Assembly: GCA_965243605.1 (NCBI GenBank)
Contig: CBDEVQ010000096.1
Span: 1-64,000, forward strand
DNA from: JBMYYR01 sp965243605
GTDB lineage: Bacteria; Bacteroidota; Bacteroidia; Flavobacteriales; CAJXXR01
Length of the DNA stretch: 64,000 bases
Direction of reading: 5' to 3'
Below, in pieces: positions 54,132-62,506 of this stretch (its first letter is position 1; the number at the start of each line of letters is the position of its first letter). The position numbers were made by a program, and so were the translations under genes. A model generated the notes under the pieces. That model worked only from the letters and a program-made list of their open reading frames with translations, was not told the origin of the DNA and did not search any database.

Positions 54132-55259
54132 TTATTTCCTAATCACTTTATAGTTTGTGGTTGTGTTATCCTTTTTAATATTTAAAAAATATAACCCAGA
54201 AATAGTAGGCAATGAGAATTCTACATAAGAGGATTGGTTATAAGTATTTATTGAAACCAATTTTCCTAAATTATCATAAATGGAAATACTTAACTCAGAC
54301 CATATTTCTTTAGAGTTTAATTGAATTATACCTGTATTAGGATCTGTAAATACATTAAGAGATTGATCCAGTTCTAACGTATTTAAGGCCGAAATGGTTA
54401 TGCATTCCGAAGTATCAGAACATTCAGTTTCAGTAATAATAACCGCATAGGTTCCATTAGATGTTGGTGTGAAACTTTGGTTAGTGGCATTTGGAATAGC
54501 CATATTGGTAGAACAATCTAGCCATTGGTAGATTTTATTATCCAGATCTGCTTTTAAAGTATCTGCAATTAAAGAAACGCTATAGTTTGGGTTTTCGGCA
54601 TATCTACAAGTTCTAACTTTATATAAATCAAGTTCAGCATCTGTCATCCAATGTACAGAAGTAAATGGCGAACTATTAATTGTAAAGTAATAAAAGGCTT
54701 CAGCTTCAGCTTGTGTAAACCCAATATTCATATAATAATCAATATAGGGTTGATGTTTTATATGACCTACTGGGTAATCTGTTGCAGTAACGTTTCCATT
54801 TTCATCTTCAGCCCAAGAGTGAACACCAACAGCATCTGGTGTATTTTCTACTATACGTGTAGAACCGGCTAAAAACATATCTGTGGCTCCCGATGCAATA
54901 AATCCTTGGTGTGGTAGATACATTTTATAGCCATGATCATATATGAGTTGAGAGGCTTGCAAATTTGCTTCATCGTTAGCAGAACCAGGACATGCATACA
55001 TAACAATAGTTGTTACATCCGGATTATTGTCTATTAAATTTTGTACAACTGTTGGTGTGGTATTATCAATTACACCATAAGCCACAGCAAATGTTTGATG
55101 AATATGAAATTGAAAGGTTGCGGATTCTGAAGGATTTAAAGTTTGAATGAAATTAGAATATCCTAATGTGTCAACAGAACAGTCACAGCTTTCAGAAACT
55201 TGTGCATTTCCTAGATATATTAGACCTAGTGATAATAAATAAAAAAAAGTTTTTTTCAT
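54132..55259 (-). CDS. ClpP-like fold secreted protein with T9SS type A sorting domain
   Basis: This protein of about 375 residues starts at ATG 55259, which has an AGGAAG motif upstream and opens a signal peptide (MKKTFFYLLSLGLIYLGNAQ). An in-frame ATG at 55316 would prefix the signal and is less likely. Residues about 55-240 have a ClpP/crotonase-like arrangement: IVMYACPGSANDEANLQASQLIYDHGYKMYLP, then GFIASGATDMFLAGSTRI with a possible nucleophile at Ser123, and VGVHSW with His147. After a short immunoglobulin-like part the last 80 residues form a T9SS sorting domain (LNVFTDPNTGIIQL, GLYFLNIKKD). Proteolytic activity is possible but inferred from the fold pattern only. Confidence 0.7.
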   Translation of the reverse strand: MKKTFFYLLSLGLIYLGNAQVSESCDCSVDTLGYSNFIQTLNPSESATFQFHIHQTFAVAYGVIDNTTPTVVQNLIDNNPDVTTIVMYACPGSANDEANLQASQLIYDHGYKMYLPHQGFIASGATDMFLAGSTRIVENTPDAVGVHSWAEDENGNVTATDYPVGHIKHQPYIDYYMNIGFTQAEAEAFYYFTINSSPFTSVHWMTDAELDLYKVRTCRYAENPNYSVSLIADTLKADLDNKIYQWLDCSTNMAIPNATNQSFTPTSNGTYAVIITETECSDTSECITISALNTLELDQSLNVFTDPNTGIIQLNSKEIWSELSISIYDNLGKLVSINTYNQSSYVEFSLPTISGLYFLNIKKDNTTTNYKVIRK

Positions 55260-55481
55260 GAGTATATCTTCCTTTAAAAGGTTAAACTCATGGTATACAG
55301 AAAGATTTTTCTGCAATGGAATGTAGATATACCGCCAATTTCTTCCATGTGATGCGGTATATAGTATTTAATAATCCAATCCTATTGGCGAATTTATATA
55401 AAAAAATAAATTCAAGAATGAAAAATGATAAAATATCTTTAAATTTTAATACCGATAATAGTTGGTGGAAATCTGATATTC

Positions 55482-56372
55482 CTATTTTTTCTTTCGTTTC
55501 AAACGTTTAATTTGTGTTTTAGCATGTTGGTTTAAAGGATCAAATTTTAATACTTCTTTATATTGGTTTATAGCTTCTTTAGGTTTGTTGGCTTTTATTA
55601 AACCTTCAGCATAACTGTCATAAACATTTGGTTCAAATTTGAAAAGTTCTTTATTCAGCTTAAAAATAAGAAGGGCTTTTTCAATTTCTTTACGTTTTAA
55701 GAAGACATATCCTAAAGTATTTAGTTCTTTACTTTGTTTACATAAATATTGTAACGATTTATATAATGCATCATATTGTTTTTCAATTTCTTCTATCGTA
55801 GTACTCTCAAAATAATACATGGCAAAATTTGCAGCTCTGTAATTTGGTTTAGATGGAAATTCTAGCGCTATTTGAGCAAGATCTGTATGTAAATTGTTAA
55901 CCGGACTTTCAACAATTCGAGCTTTTTCTTCTCCGTCTTTTTTAAATATAAATGTAGGTACTCTGTGGATATATTTACCTTGTTCTTCGTGATTAGGCCC
56001 AACCTTATATTGGTCTTCGGTATCATATAATGCCGTAAATGTTAATTGCTCTCTATTCAATCCTAAATCGTCCCAAAGTTTTACAAATCTTGAAACCCAG
56101 TACTTGCTATCTCCACACCATGTACCTAAATAAATTTCAACCTCATAATCTTTTAATTTCGTATTCCATTCTGTATTAATACCTTCTGGAATTTTATAAT
56201 CGTTATAATATTTGTTAAACCAAGTGCTGTAAGTTGAATCTGATTCTAGATCAGAAATATTAAAGGGCCCACATAGGTGAGTTTGGCCATTATTGTCGGT
56301 GTATTGTGTTGAATTTTGAGCAAAAGTTGTTAAGGAAATAAAGAATAAAACTAAAAAGGAAATTGTTTTCAT
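55482..56372 (-). CDS. Thioredoxin-fold protein with C-terminal TPR repeats
   Basis: This protein of 296 residues (ATG 56372, opening the signal peptide MKTISFLVLFFISLTTFAQ) is exported. Residues about 70-190 form a thioredoxin-like domain with YLGTWCGDSKYW (Cys86 to Ser89, a CxxS rather than CxxC site) and a cis-proline region HRVPTFIFKKDGE. The C-terminal about 100 residues contain TPR-type helices (AEGLIKANKPKEAINQYKEVLKFDPLNQHAK). The missing resolving cysteine suggests a non-oxidoreductase or mixed-disulphide-trapping role. It may chaperone or bind partners through its TPR part. An upstream in-frame start at 56429 is less likely. Confidence 0.78.
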   Translation of the reverse strand: MKTISFLVLFFISLTTFAQNSTQYTDNNGQTHLCGPFNISDLESDSTYSTWFNKYYNDYKIPEGINTEWNTKLKDYEVEIYLGTWCGDSKYWVSRFVKLWDDLGLNREQLTFTALYDTEDQYKVGPNHEEQGKYIHRVPTFIFKKDGEEKARIVESPVNNLHTDLAQIALEFPSKPNYRAANFAMYYFESTTIEEIEKQYDALYKSLQYLCKQSKELNTLGYVFLKRKEIEKALLIFKLNKELFKFEPNVYDSYAEGLIKANKPKEAINQYKEVLKFDPLNQHAKTQIKRLKRKKK

Positions 56373-56679
56373 AAGATTAGATGTATTAAAAATTATTTTA
56401 AATATGAACTTAATTTTAATAGTATACAAATATGTAAATGTTAATTAATGCGATTTTGGAGTTGTTAACCTTTCTAGTATATTTGAATGATAATGTTGAT
56501 AAATTAATGCCTTTCATCTTTTCTTATAGACTTTACTTTTGTTTACTTAAAATAAAACAGATTCTAACCTTAGACTAATACGTATTAATTGAAGTATAAG
56601 AACTTTATTGGAATAAAGGGTATAAGATGCATTTCATTACATACATCTAAATAGGAATTGTTATTAAAAATTATCTAAA
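56373..56679. other. Noncoding gap
   Basis: No gene is visible. A 12-base perfect palindrome TAATACGTATTA lies at 56576-56587, about 90 bases before the next gene, and may be a binding site. Nothing else was recognised. Confidence 0.4.
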
Positions 56680-57201
56680 ATGATTGAATCAAAATTTCAA
56701 GAAATCGCTACTGAAGTTAATGGTATTTATAAAATAAATGATGCTAAATATAATGGAGGAAGAAGTGGTGTTATACCAGTAACGGAACACCTTTTAAGAG
56801 TAGAATATAAATCGAATATAATAGATGTTAAATATGAATTTGGAAATACCAATGTTGCTCAAGTTGTATCTACCTTTCAATGTAAACGCATACTCACACC
56901 TTTTCAGTTAAGTACAAAAAGTCATTTTGGACGTTTGTTTTCGAAAAATAAAAGTCCATGGAAAGTTAAATGTCATGACAAGGAAGTGAAATACCTTTTT
57001 GAACGTTTATTAAATAGTGCGGGTTTAAAGCAAATGGCTGAAGAAAGAGCTTTTGAACCTGAATTAATTGGAACCTTAGCAGGGCAAAAATATACATTGA
57101 AAACAAAATTCTATTTAGGATTTGATGATAAAGAAGAATCTCTATTACCTATGATTAATTTTTATAAAATGGTAATAGATTATGTGTCTTCATTAAAATA
57201 A
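56680..57201 (+). CDS. Protein of unknown function (paralogue pair, copy 1)
   Basis: This 173-residue cytoplasmic protein has no signal peptide. It has a mixed alpha/beta pattern with a conserved block (PVTEHLLRVEYKSNIIDVKYEFGNTNVAQVV) and KYTLKTKFYLGFDDKEESLLPMINFYK near the end. It is a clear paralogue of the 174-residue protein at 59019-59543, which keeps these blocks, while the segment around residues 100-120 differs. I do not recognise the family. It lies between a secreted protein duplicate and the second copy, suggesting a shared segmental history. Confidence 0.6.
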   Translation: MIESKFQEIATEVNGIYKINDAKYNGGRSGVIPVTEHLLRVEYKSNIIDVKYEFGNTNVAQVVSTFQCKRILTPFQLSTKSHFGRLFSKNKSPWKVKCHDKEVKYLFERLLNSAGLKQMAEERAFEPELIGTLAGQKYTLKTKFYLGFDDKEESLLPMINFYKMVIDYVSSLK

Positions 57202-57250
57202 AGGGTATTGGATACGGAAACAATTAAGGAATTAAGTGAATAACCACTCG

Positions 57251-57270
57251 GATTTTGAAATTTCAAAATC
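57251..57270. repeat. 20-base perfect palindrome
   Basis: GATTTTGAAATTTCAAAATC is its own reverse complement and lies 50 bases after the gene ending at 57201. It could be a simple terminator hairpin or a regulator site. Confidence 0.5.
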
Positions 57271-57460
57271 ATAATGTCTCCTATATCTTATGAAGTAAAT
57301 GTATCGCAAGTCATAAGAATTTTTTTTGAATGTAGGAATGGTCCGTTCGACTGGTTTCGACGTTAGGAGGGAAGTGTATTTATTAAGGTATTATCTATTC
57401 TACACAGCACCTTATTCTATCGTGAAACCATATAACACAGTTATCTAATGCTATCCATTT

Positions 57461-57596
57461 TCCATTCACGGAGTTAATATTACCATTCATCGGCGTTAAG
57501 AGGTTTATGAGGTGTTGATCACCATTTATTACCTTAAGCTATTGCTATATTTGTAATGTAATCAAAAACAAAGTTTAACAACAAAAACGAAACAAG
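57461..57596 (+). promoter_or_regulatory. Duplicated upstream region of the small secreted protein gene (copy 2)
   Basis: The same 34-base block as at 53347-53380 occurs here unchanged at 57482-57515, followed 30 bases later by TATATTTG (57546-57553) and an almost identical leader. Elsewhere in the gap (57202-57460) a TTCGACTGGTTTCGACGTTA stretch resembles old dispersed noncoding repeats. Confidence 0.65.
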
Positions 57597-58160
57597 ATGA
57601 AAAAGTTTGCATTAACATTAGGATTAGCATTAGTAGGTACAATGGCATTTGCTCAAGATGATTTAGATGATAGTCACCAAATTTCTTTCGCTATTCCAGC
57701 AACAAGTATCTTAGATATTGAAGGACCTGGAGGAAACAATGGAATTAACTTTACACCAGAAGCGATTACTGAGGCTGGTAATGCATTCGACTTCAACTTG
57801 TCTAACTCAGCACTTTGGTTAAACTACTCTAACATTAAAGCCAGTGCAGAAACAACTAGAAAAGTTACTGTAGGAATGACAAATGATTTACCAACAGGAA
57901 TGACTCTAACGGTTGCTGCTGGATCAGATGCTGGAAACGGGAACGGCGTAAAAGGAACACCTAATGCTTCTGCTATTACGTTAGCAAACGGATCTTCATC
58001 AACAATAATTACTGGAATTGGAAGTGCTTATACTGGAAACGGAATAAACAACGGACACCAGTTAACATACAACTTATCGTTTGATGATGCAGAATTCCAA
58101 ACATTAAGCGCTGACCTTAATGAATCAGTAACAATTACTTACACAATTGCAGACGAATAA
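57597..58160 (+). CDS. Small secreted beta-rich protein, copy 2 (unknown family)
   Basis: This 187-residue protein is identical to the protein at 53462-54025 except for one residue near position 24 (Leu for Gln). The two genes nevertheless differ at roughly two dozen bases, nearly all third-codon changes, so the protein sequence is under strong purifying constraint rather than the copies being brand new. It has the same signal peptide and the same type of promoter and leader, and is followed by an imperfect hairpin at 58188-58218. The downstream genes at 58276 and 59019 are transcribed the same way and may respond together. The function is unknown. Confidence 0.75.
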   Translation: MKKFALTLGLALVGTMAFAQDDLDDSHQISFAIPATSILDIEGPGGNNGINFTPEAITEAGNAFDFNLSNSALWLNYSNIKASAETTRKVTVGMTNDLPTGMTLTVAAGSDAGNGNGVKGTPNASAITLANGSSSTIITGIGSAYTGNGINNGHQLTYNLSFDDAEFQTLSADLNESVTITYTIADE

Positions 58161-58187
58161 ATCATATATAACAATTAATAGAACGGG

Positions 58188-58218
58188 AAGGGCGAGGTAC
58201 ATTATGTACTTAGCCTTT
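58188..58218 (+). terminator. Imperfect hairpin after the second secreted gene
   Basis: AAGGGCGAGGTACA pairs with TGTACTTAGCCTTT around TTA, with one mismatch and two G-T wobbles, followed by CTTCTTTT. It is a weaker counterpart of the terminator after copy 1. Confidence 0.55.
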
Positions 58219-58275
58219 CTTCTTTTATAAACGGAAATATTTTGATAGTTTCGCAAATAAAATTAATATTAGAAC

Positions 58276-58929
58276 ATGATTGTATATAATTTCCATGCTG
58301 TAATAATAGCTATTATCCTATTCATTGTAAATTATTTGCTTGGGTTTATAAGTGAGGAATTACAAGATTTTACTGGGCCATATTATTGGTTAATCGCCTT
58401 ATTTATTTCTTCATCTTTTGAAGCTTATGGATGGAGACCAAAAATATATTTAGTTCCACTAGGTATTGTTATTAAGTTAATTACGTTATATTTATTAATG
58501 TCTGAATTTGGCTTCAATGGATTAATAGGTGGGGCATTATATGTTACAATCGTATTTATCGGAATTATTTTAATTCAGCATCAATTATTTTTAAAAAAAT
58601 GGGATATTCTTAACAGAGAAATAAGAAACGCTCAAACTTCAACTGAAGAATTTAATGTATTCCCGATGCATTTTTACCCTAATAATTTATTAAATGAAAA
58701 GTATTTTTCATTTGTATATGATTTCTTTTTAGTTAAATGGTTTAAAAAGGATACAGTGAAGTCCTATTTTTTAGCGCTCATTAATCGGTTAGATGTTTTG
58801 CATGAAAACGATGAAAAATACGCTTCGTTTTCTTCATACTTTAAAGCTCAATTAGACGAGCCAAAACCGTTAATTGCTGAACATTTATTAGAGTCTTTAG
58901 CTGTATACGTAGAAACTGAAAAATCTTAA
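58276..58929 (+). CDS. Multi-pass membrane protein of unknown function
   Basis: This 217-residue protein has about four transmembrane segments in the first 115 residues (HAVIIAIILFIVNYLLGFI, YWLIALFISSSF, IVIKLITLYLLMSEF, GALYVTIVFIGIILI). A cytoplasmic C-terminal helix-rich part follows (EEFNVFPMHFYPNNLLNEKYFSFVYDFFL). No family is recognised. It lies between the secreted protein copy and the 174-residue paralogue, 89 bases before the latter, so these may form one transcription unit. Confidence 0.6.
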   Translation: MIVYNFHAVIIAIILFIVNYLLGFISEELQDFTGPYYWLIALFISSSFEAYGWRPKIYLVPLGIVIKLITLYLLMSEFGFNGLIGGALYVTIVFIGIILIQHQLFLKKWDILNREIRNAQTSTEEFNVFPMHFYPNNLLNEKYFSFVYDFFLVKWFKKDTVKSYFLALINRLDVLHENDEKYASFSSYFKAQLDEPKPLIAEHLLESLAVYVETEKS

Positions 58930-59018
58930 TTTGAATTAATATACCATAAGGTTCGAAATCAAATTACGAATTAAAGAATAATTTAATTGTTGCGTATTAA
59001 AGTATTGATAATCAAGAT

Positions 59019-59543
59019 ATGATAGAAGCTAAGTTTAGAGAAGTATCAAATATAGTTGATGGATTATATAAACGAATGGATTCTTATTATGAAATAGAAC
59101 GGAATGCACCACCATTACCTGTAACGAAACATTTTTTACGTGTGGAGTATAAATCAACCATTATTGATGTTCAATTTGAACTCGGAAATACAAATGTGGC
59201 TCAATTTGTTTGTTTAATGCATTCTAAACGAGAATTGCACCCGTTAACCTTAACAACGAAAAGTCATTTAATACGGCTGTTTTCAATAAATAAATACCCT
59301 TGGGTTATTAAATGTGATGATAAAAGTACAAAGGCATTAGTAGAGAATAGTTTAGAGCAGTTTGGTTTAAATGCACTTGGTAAGAAATATGCATTCGAGC
59401 CAGATATAGATATTCAAAAAAGTGGACAAAAATATATCGTTAAAACTAAGTATTATTTAGGATTTGACAATAAAGAAGATTCATTATTGCCCATGGTTCT
59501 TTTTTATAAAGGACTAATAGATTTCGGATCTAGATTAAAGTAA
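59019..59543 (+). CDS. Protein of unknown function (paralogue pair, copy 2)
   Basis: This 174-residue cytoplasmic protein is a paralogue of 56680-57201. It shares the segments PVTKHFLRVEYKSTIIDVQFELGNTNVAQFV and KYIVKTKYYLGFDNKEDSLLPMVLFYK, and otherwise differs at many positions, so the duplication is older than that of the small secreted gene. The family is unknown. It is followed by a terminator at 59597-59636. Confidence 0.6.
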   Translation: MIEAKFREVSNIVDGLYKRMDSYYEIERNAPPLPVTKHFLRVEYKSTIIDVQFELGNTNVAQFVCLMHSKRELHPLTLTTKSHLIRLFSINKYPWVIKCDDKSTKALVENSLEQFGLNALGKKYAFEPDIDIQKSGQKYIVKTKYYLGFDNKEDSLLPMVLFYKGLIDFGSRLK

Positions 59544-59596
59544 TTGGACGATACCCCTTAATGGAACTAACATTCAATTGTGGGTTATAATTGCAA

Positions 59597-59636
59597 ACGC
59601 CTCAACTAAAATTTATATCTAGTTAAGGCGTTTTTT
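59597..59636. terminator. Bidirectional terminator
   Basis: ACGCCTCAACTA (59597-59608) and TAGTTAAGGCGT (59620-59631) form a stem (one mismatch on plus, a G-U wobble on minus), followed by TTTTTT on the plus strand. It separates converging genes. Confidence 0.75.
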
Positions 59637-59642
59637 ATGGTA

Positions 59643-59828
59643 TTATTTATTTTCCGATTTTGGTGATTCAGAATTTCTTTTAGGCTCTCGTTTTGCTTGT
59701 TTTAATGTTTGCATAAGCATCCATTCAATTTGTCCATTGGTGCTTCGAAATTCATCGGCTGCCCATTTTTCAATTTGTTTCAACATATCTTCATTTAACC
59801 TTAATGCAAAAGCTTTCTTTTTTGCCAT
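59643..59828 (-). CDS. Small Arc-type ribbon-helix-helix protein
   Basis: This 61-residue protein begins KKKAFALRLNEDMLKQIEKWAADEFRSTNGQIEWML, the pattern of an Arc/RHH DNA-binding domain, with a charged lysine/arginine tail. It lies downstream of the SPFH gene on the same strand (146 bases), and this pairing is common in flavobacteria. It could regulate or stabilise the neighbour; no operator is evident. Confidence 0.8.
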   Translation of the reverse strand: MAKKKAFALRLNEDMLKQIEKWAADEFRSTNGQIEWMLMQTLKQAKREPKRNSESPKSENK

Positions 59829-59974
59829 AATAGTGTGTTATCTGTGTTTATCACGTTTAAATACAGGTATTATTAATATGAGGATTCCATTAATAGATAG
59901 CTTCAATACTTTGTAATACCTTGTGATTTTTCGTTATCATTTCTCAAGCTCGAGTTGAACGTATGATTTACATA

Positions 59975-60835
59975 TTAATGGTTTAATGTTCCTGTATTTA
60001 AAACAGGAGAAGCATCTTTATCGCTACATAAAATAACCATTAAATTACTTACCATAGCTGCTTTTTTATCTTCATCTAATTCAATGATATTTTTTTTCTT
60101 AAGTTCCATAAGAGCCATTTCAACCATGCTAACAGCACCTTCTACGATACGATGTCTAGCCGATACAATTGCTGTAGCTTGTTGACGTTTTAACATGGCA
60201 TTAGCAATTTCTTGTGCATAGGCTAAATAACCTATTCTAGCTTCTAAAACTTCAATACCCGCAATGGCAAGTCTTTCTTCTAACTCACGTTCTAGTGCAT
60301 GGTTTACTTCGGCCATACTCGATCTCAATGTTAATTCCTCTTCGTGTCCGTCGTCTGCAAAATTATCATATGGATATAAGCTGGCTAATTCCCTAACAGC
60401 AGCATCTGTTTGTACACGTACAAAATGTTCGTAGTTATCAACATCAAAAGCAGCTTTATAGGTATCCAATACACGCCAAACTAAAATTGTAGATATCATT
60501 ATTGGATTTCCTAGCTTATCATTAACTTTTAAACGTTCACTGTCGAAGTTACTTGCTCTTAATGAAATTTTACGTTTTGTAAATAACGGATTTACCCAAT
60601 GTAAACCATTTCTTTTAATGGTCCCAATATATTTACCAAATAGTAAGAGAACTCTAGAATTGTTAGGTTGAACTAAAGTTAAACCAGCAAGAATGATAAG
60701 AGATACAGGAATAAATGTTGCATATAGTGGGTTATGAGTAATAATTATGGCTGCAATACTTCCAATTAATATTGCAAGTCCTAAAAATAACATAAAGTAA
60801 CCACTTAATGGATTAAAAGATTTTTCGTTGTTCAT
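59975..60835 (-). CDS. SPFH (band 7) domain membrane protein
   Basis: This 286-residue protein has two N-terminal hydrophobic segments (YFMLFLGLAILIGSIAAII and FIPVSLIILAGLTLV). They are followed by an SPFH domain (VLLLFGKYIGTIKRNGLHWVNPLF, VNDKLGNPIMISTILVWRVLD, AAVRELASLYPYD) and a helical C-terminus (ANAMLKRQQATAIVSARHRIVEGAVSMVEMAL). Such proteins form membrane-associated rings involved in protein quality control or membrane organisation. It is paired with the small Arc-type gene downstream. No NfeD-type protease partner is adjacent. Confidence 0.85.
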   Translation of the reverse strand: MNNEKSFNPLSGYFMLFLGLAILIGSIAAIIITHNPLYATFIPVSLIILAGLTLVQPNNSRVLLLFGKYIGTIKRNGLHWVNPLFTKRKISLRASNFDSERLKVNDKLGNPIMISTILVWRVLDTYKAAFDVDNYEHFVRVQTDAAVRELASLYPYDNFADDGHEEELTLRSSMAEVNHALERELEERLAIAGIEVLEARIGYLAYAQEIANAMLKRQQATAIVSARHRIVEGAVSMVEMALMELKKKNIIELDEDKKAAMVSNLMVILCSDKDASPVLNTGTLNH

Positions 60836-60985
60836 AATGTTTAATTTTGATATTAAAATGATATCACAAAGATATTAAAAGTTATTAGAATTACAAAATG
60901 ATATTTTTAATGTATCGGTTAAGTTTTGTGAACTCTAGGGTTAAGATAGGCTAGAGGAATCGTTTCACATAAGAAATATTAGAAC

Positions 60986-61021
60986 AAAAAAAACGCCCTT
61001 AAAAACCATGTTTTAAGGGCG
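60986..61021 (-). terminator. Intrinsic terminator of the former FKBP gene
   Basis: CGCCCTTAAAA (60994-61004) and TTTTAAGGGCG (61011-61021) form a perfect stem, followed on the minus strand by a run of T (plus-strand A run 60986-60993). It lies 21 bases after the FKBP stop, the normal place. Confidence 0.85.
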
Positions 61022-61041
61022 AATATTATATTGTTGAAAGA

Positions 61042-61212
61042 TTATTTCTTTTTAATAGAAATTAATTCAACGTCAAATTCTAAAGTAGATTTTGGTGGAA
61101 TTACAGGTGGGTACCCTCTTTCTCCGTAAGCTAAGTAGAAAGGAATAATTAATTTAGCTTTTTCACCAGCTTTCATTCCTTTAATAGCAATATTAGCGTT
61201 TGGTATTCTTTT
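61042..61212 (-). pseudogene. 3' fragment of an FKBP-type peptidyl-prolyl isomerase
   Basis: The last 56 codons of a prolyl isomerase are open here: IAIKGMKAGEKAKLIIPFYLAYGERGYPP and TLEFDVELISIKKK are the classic C-terminal FKBP block with the LAYGERG and IPP motifs. There is no start and no upstream two thirds. A stop codon lies just before the fragment, and the coding sequence of HlyD overlaps its left border (HlyD ends at 61193). The terminator behind it is intact. This looks like an fkp gene truncated at its 5' side by recombination or insertion of the exporter cassette. Confidence 0.85.
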
Positions 61213-62506
61213 TTATAAAACTGAAAATCCTATTTATTATTCTACGGTTTTCAGTAACAATTTGTGCCGAACCAGTATTTTCTGGATATAAGTGTATGGT
61301 TTGTCCGTAAGTAGTTTCTGTATTTTTAAAAGAGACTTCTATATAATTTAATAAAGAATTATTTTTAACCTCTTTGTTTGGGAGTACGTGTACCTTGTTA
61401 ACTTTTCCAATTAATTGACCATATTGTTGAAATGGATAATTATCTAATTTAACATAGACAGTTTGTCCTTTTTGTATTTTTCCAAACCCTAAACTTGAAA
61501 CGGACATAATTCCAACAAATTCCTTATCAATAGGAGAGACAACAAATAATGGTTCTCCTTTTGAAACGTTTTGATTCTCATTTAATGGTTTTGTAAACAT
61601 CAATACACCATCGATTGGTGATGTTAATGAATAGTTTAATTTCCAGTTGCTTAACTTGTTGCGAATGGAAGTTAAATAATTGTTTATATTTTCTAGAAAT
61701 TTACTTTTTTCCTTAAAAATAGAATATTTTAAATCATTTAATTGCTTTTTATATTTTGTTAGAGTAATATTATTTTGAATATAATTTTGTTTATGCTCTT
61801 CAACTTTATGCGAGCTAATATAAAATGAATTTTCCTTGAGTTTATATTCTGATTTACTTATAACTCCTTTATCAAATAAAGATTTTTGAATTTGATACGT
61901 ATTACTATCATTTTGAAATTCTTTTTCACTAATGACTAATTTACGATGGCTAATAGTTACTAATCTGGAATAAAAGTCAATTTGTTTTTTTAAGTTTTCT
62001 ATTTGATTAGTGTTATAAGGATGAAGAGAAATTCTTGTTAAATCATGACAAGAAATTATTAATTCATTATATTCCTTTTGAAAAGAACCTAATTCAGTTG
62101 TATTAGGTTGTAAAAAAAGATTTAAATCAGAATAGTTTTCTGATTTCAACAAACTATCAATTATTATGGTTTGATTGTCAATCCATTCTATTACCTCAAA
62201 ACTAGTTTGATTTTCGATGCTTGCGATTATTTGTCCTTCTTGTATTGTATCTCCAGATTTATAGATTAAATCTTTTAATAATCCTGAATCTTTAGATAAT
62301 AATTTGACTGGAGGGTTCTTAGTTTGCACTGATATTGAGCCATCTATGTAGTCAGGGTATTTAATTATCCAAGAAATCAAAATAATAATTAGCGTTAGAA
62401 TATACAAAACGGACATACCCCATCTGATTATCCAACTAGGTATATGACCTAAAATTTCTTGAACTTCATCACTTCTGATTTCGTCTATCTTATTCTTTTC
62501 TGTCAT
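61193..62506 (-). CDS. HlyD-family periplasmic adaptor protein
   Basis: This 437-residue membrane-fusion protein of a type I secretion system has an N-terminal transmembrane helix (about residues 28-50, MSVLYILTLIIILISWI). A biotinyl-lipoyl-like half comes next (LLSKDSGLLKDLIYKSGDTIQEGQIIASIENQ), followed by a long helical hairpin region and a second lipoyl half with beta-barrel (SPIDGVLMFTKPLNENQNVSKGEPLFVVSP). It bridges the ABC exporter to an outer membrane channel. Its start overlaps the ABC gene end by 17 bases, so they are one operon. Its 3' end runs into an FKBP fragment. Confidence 0.9.
   Translation of the reverse strand: MTEKNKIDEIRSDEVQEILGHIPSWIIRWGMSVLYILTLIIILISWIIKYPDYIDGSISVQTKNPPVKLLSKDSGLLKDLIYKSGDTIQEGQIIASIENQTSFEVIEWIDNQTIIIDSLLKSENYSDLNLFLQPNTTELGSFQKEYNELIISCHDLTRISLHPYNTNQIENLKKQIDFYSRLVTISHRKLVISEKEFQNDSNTYQIQKSLFDKGVISKSEYKLKENSFYISSHKVEEHKQNYIQNNITLTKYKKQLNDLKYSIFKEKSKFLENINNYLTSIRNKLSNWKLNYSLTSPIDGVLMFTKPLNENQNVSKGEPLFVVSPIDKEFVGIMSVSSLGFGKIQKGQTVYVKLDNYPFQQYGQLIGKVNKVHVLPNKEVKNNSLLNYIEVSFKNTETTYGQTIHLYPENTGSAQIVTENRRIINRIFSFIKKNTKR

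Noticed and set aside
57335..57380. A TTCGACTGGTTTCGACGTTA stretch resembling the start of a tmRNA gene
   Set aside because: No matching 3' acceptor half, tag reading frame or T-loop sequence follows within the expected distance; it fits old dispersed noncoding repeats better.
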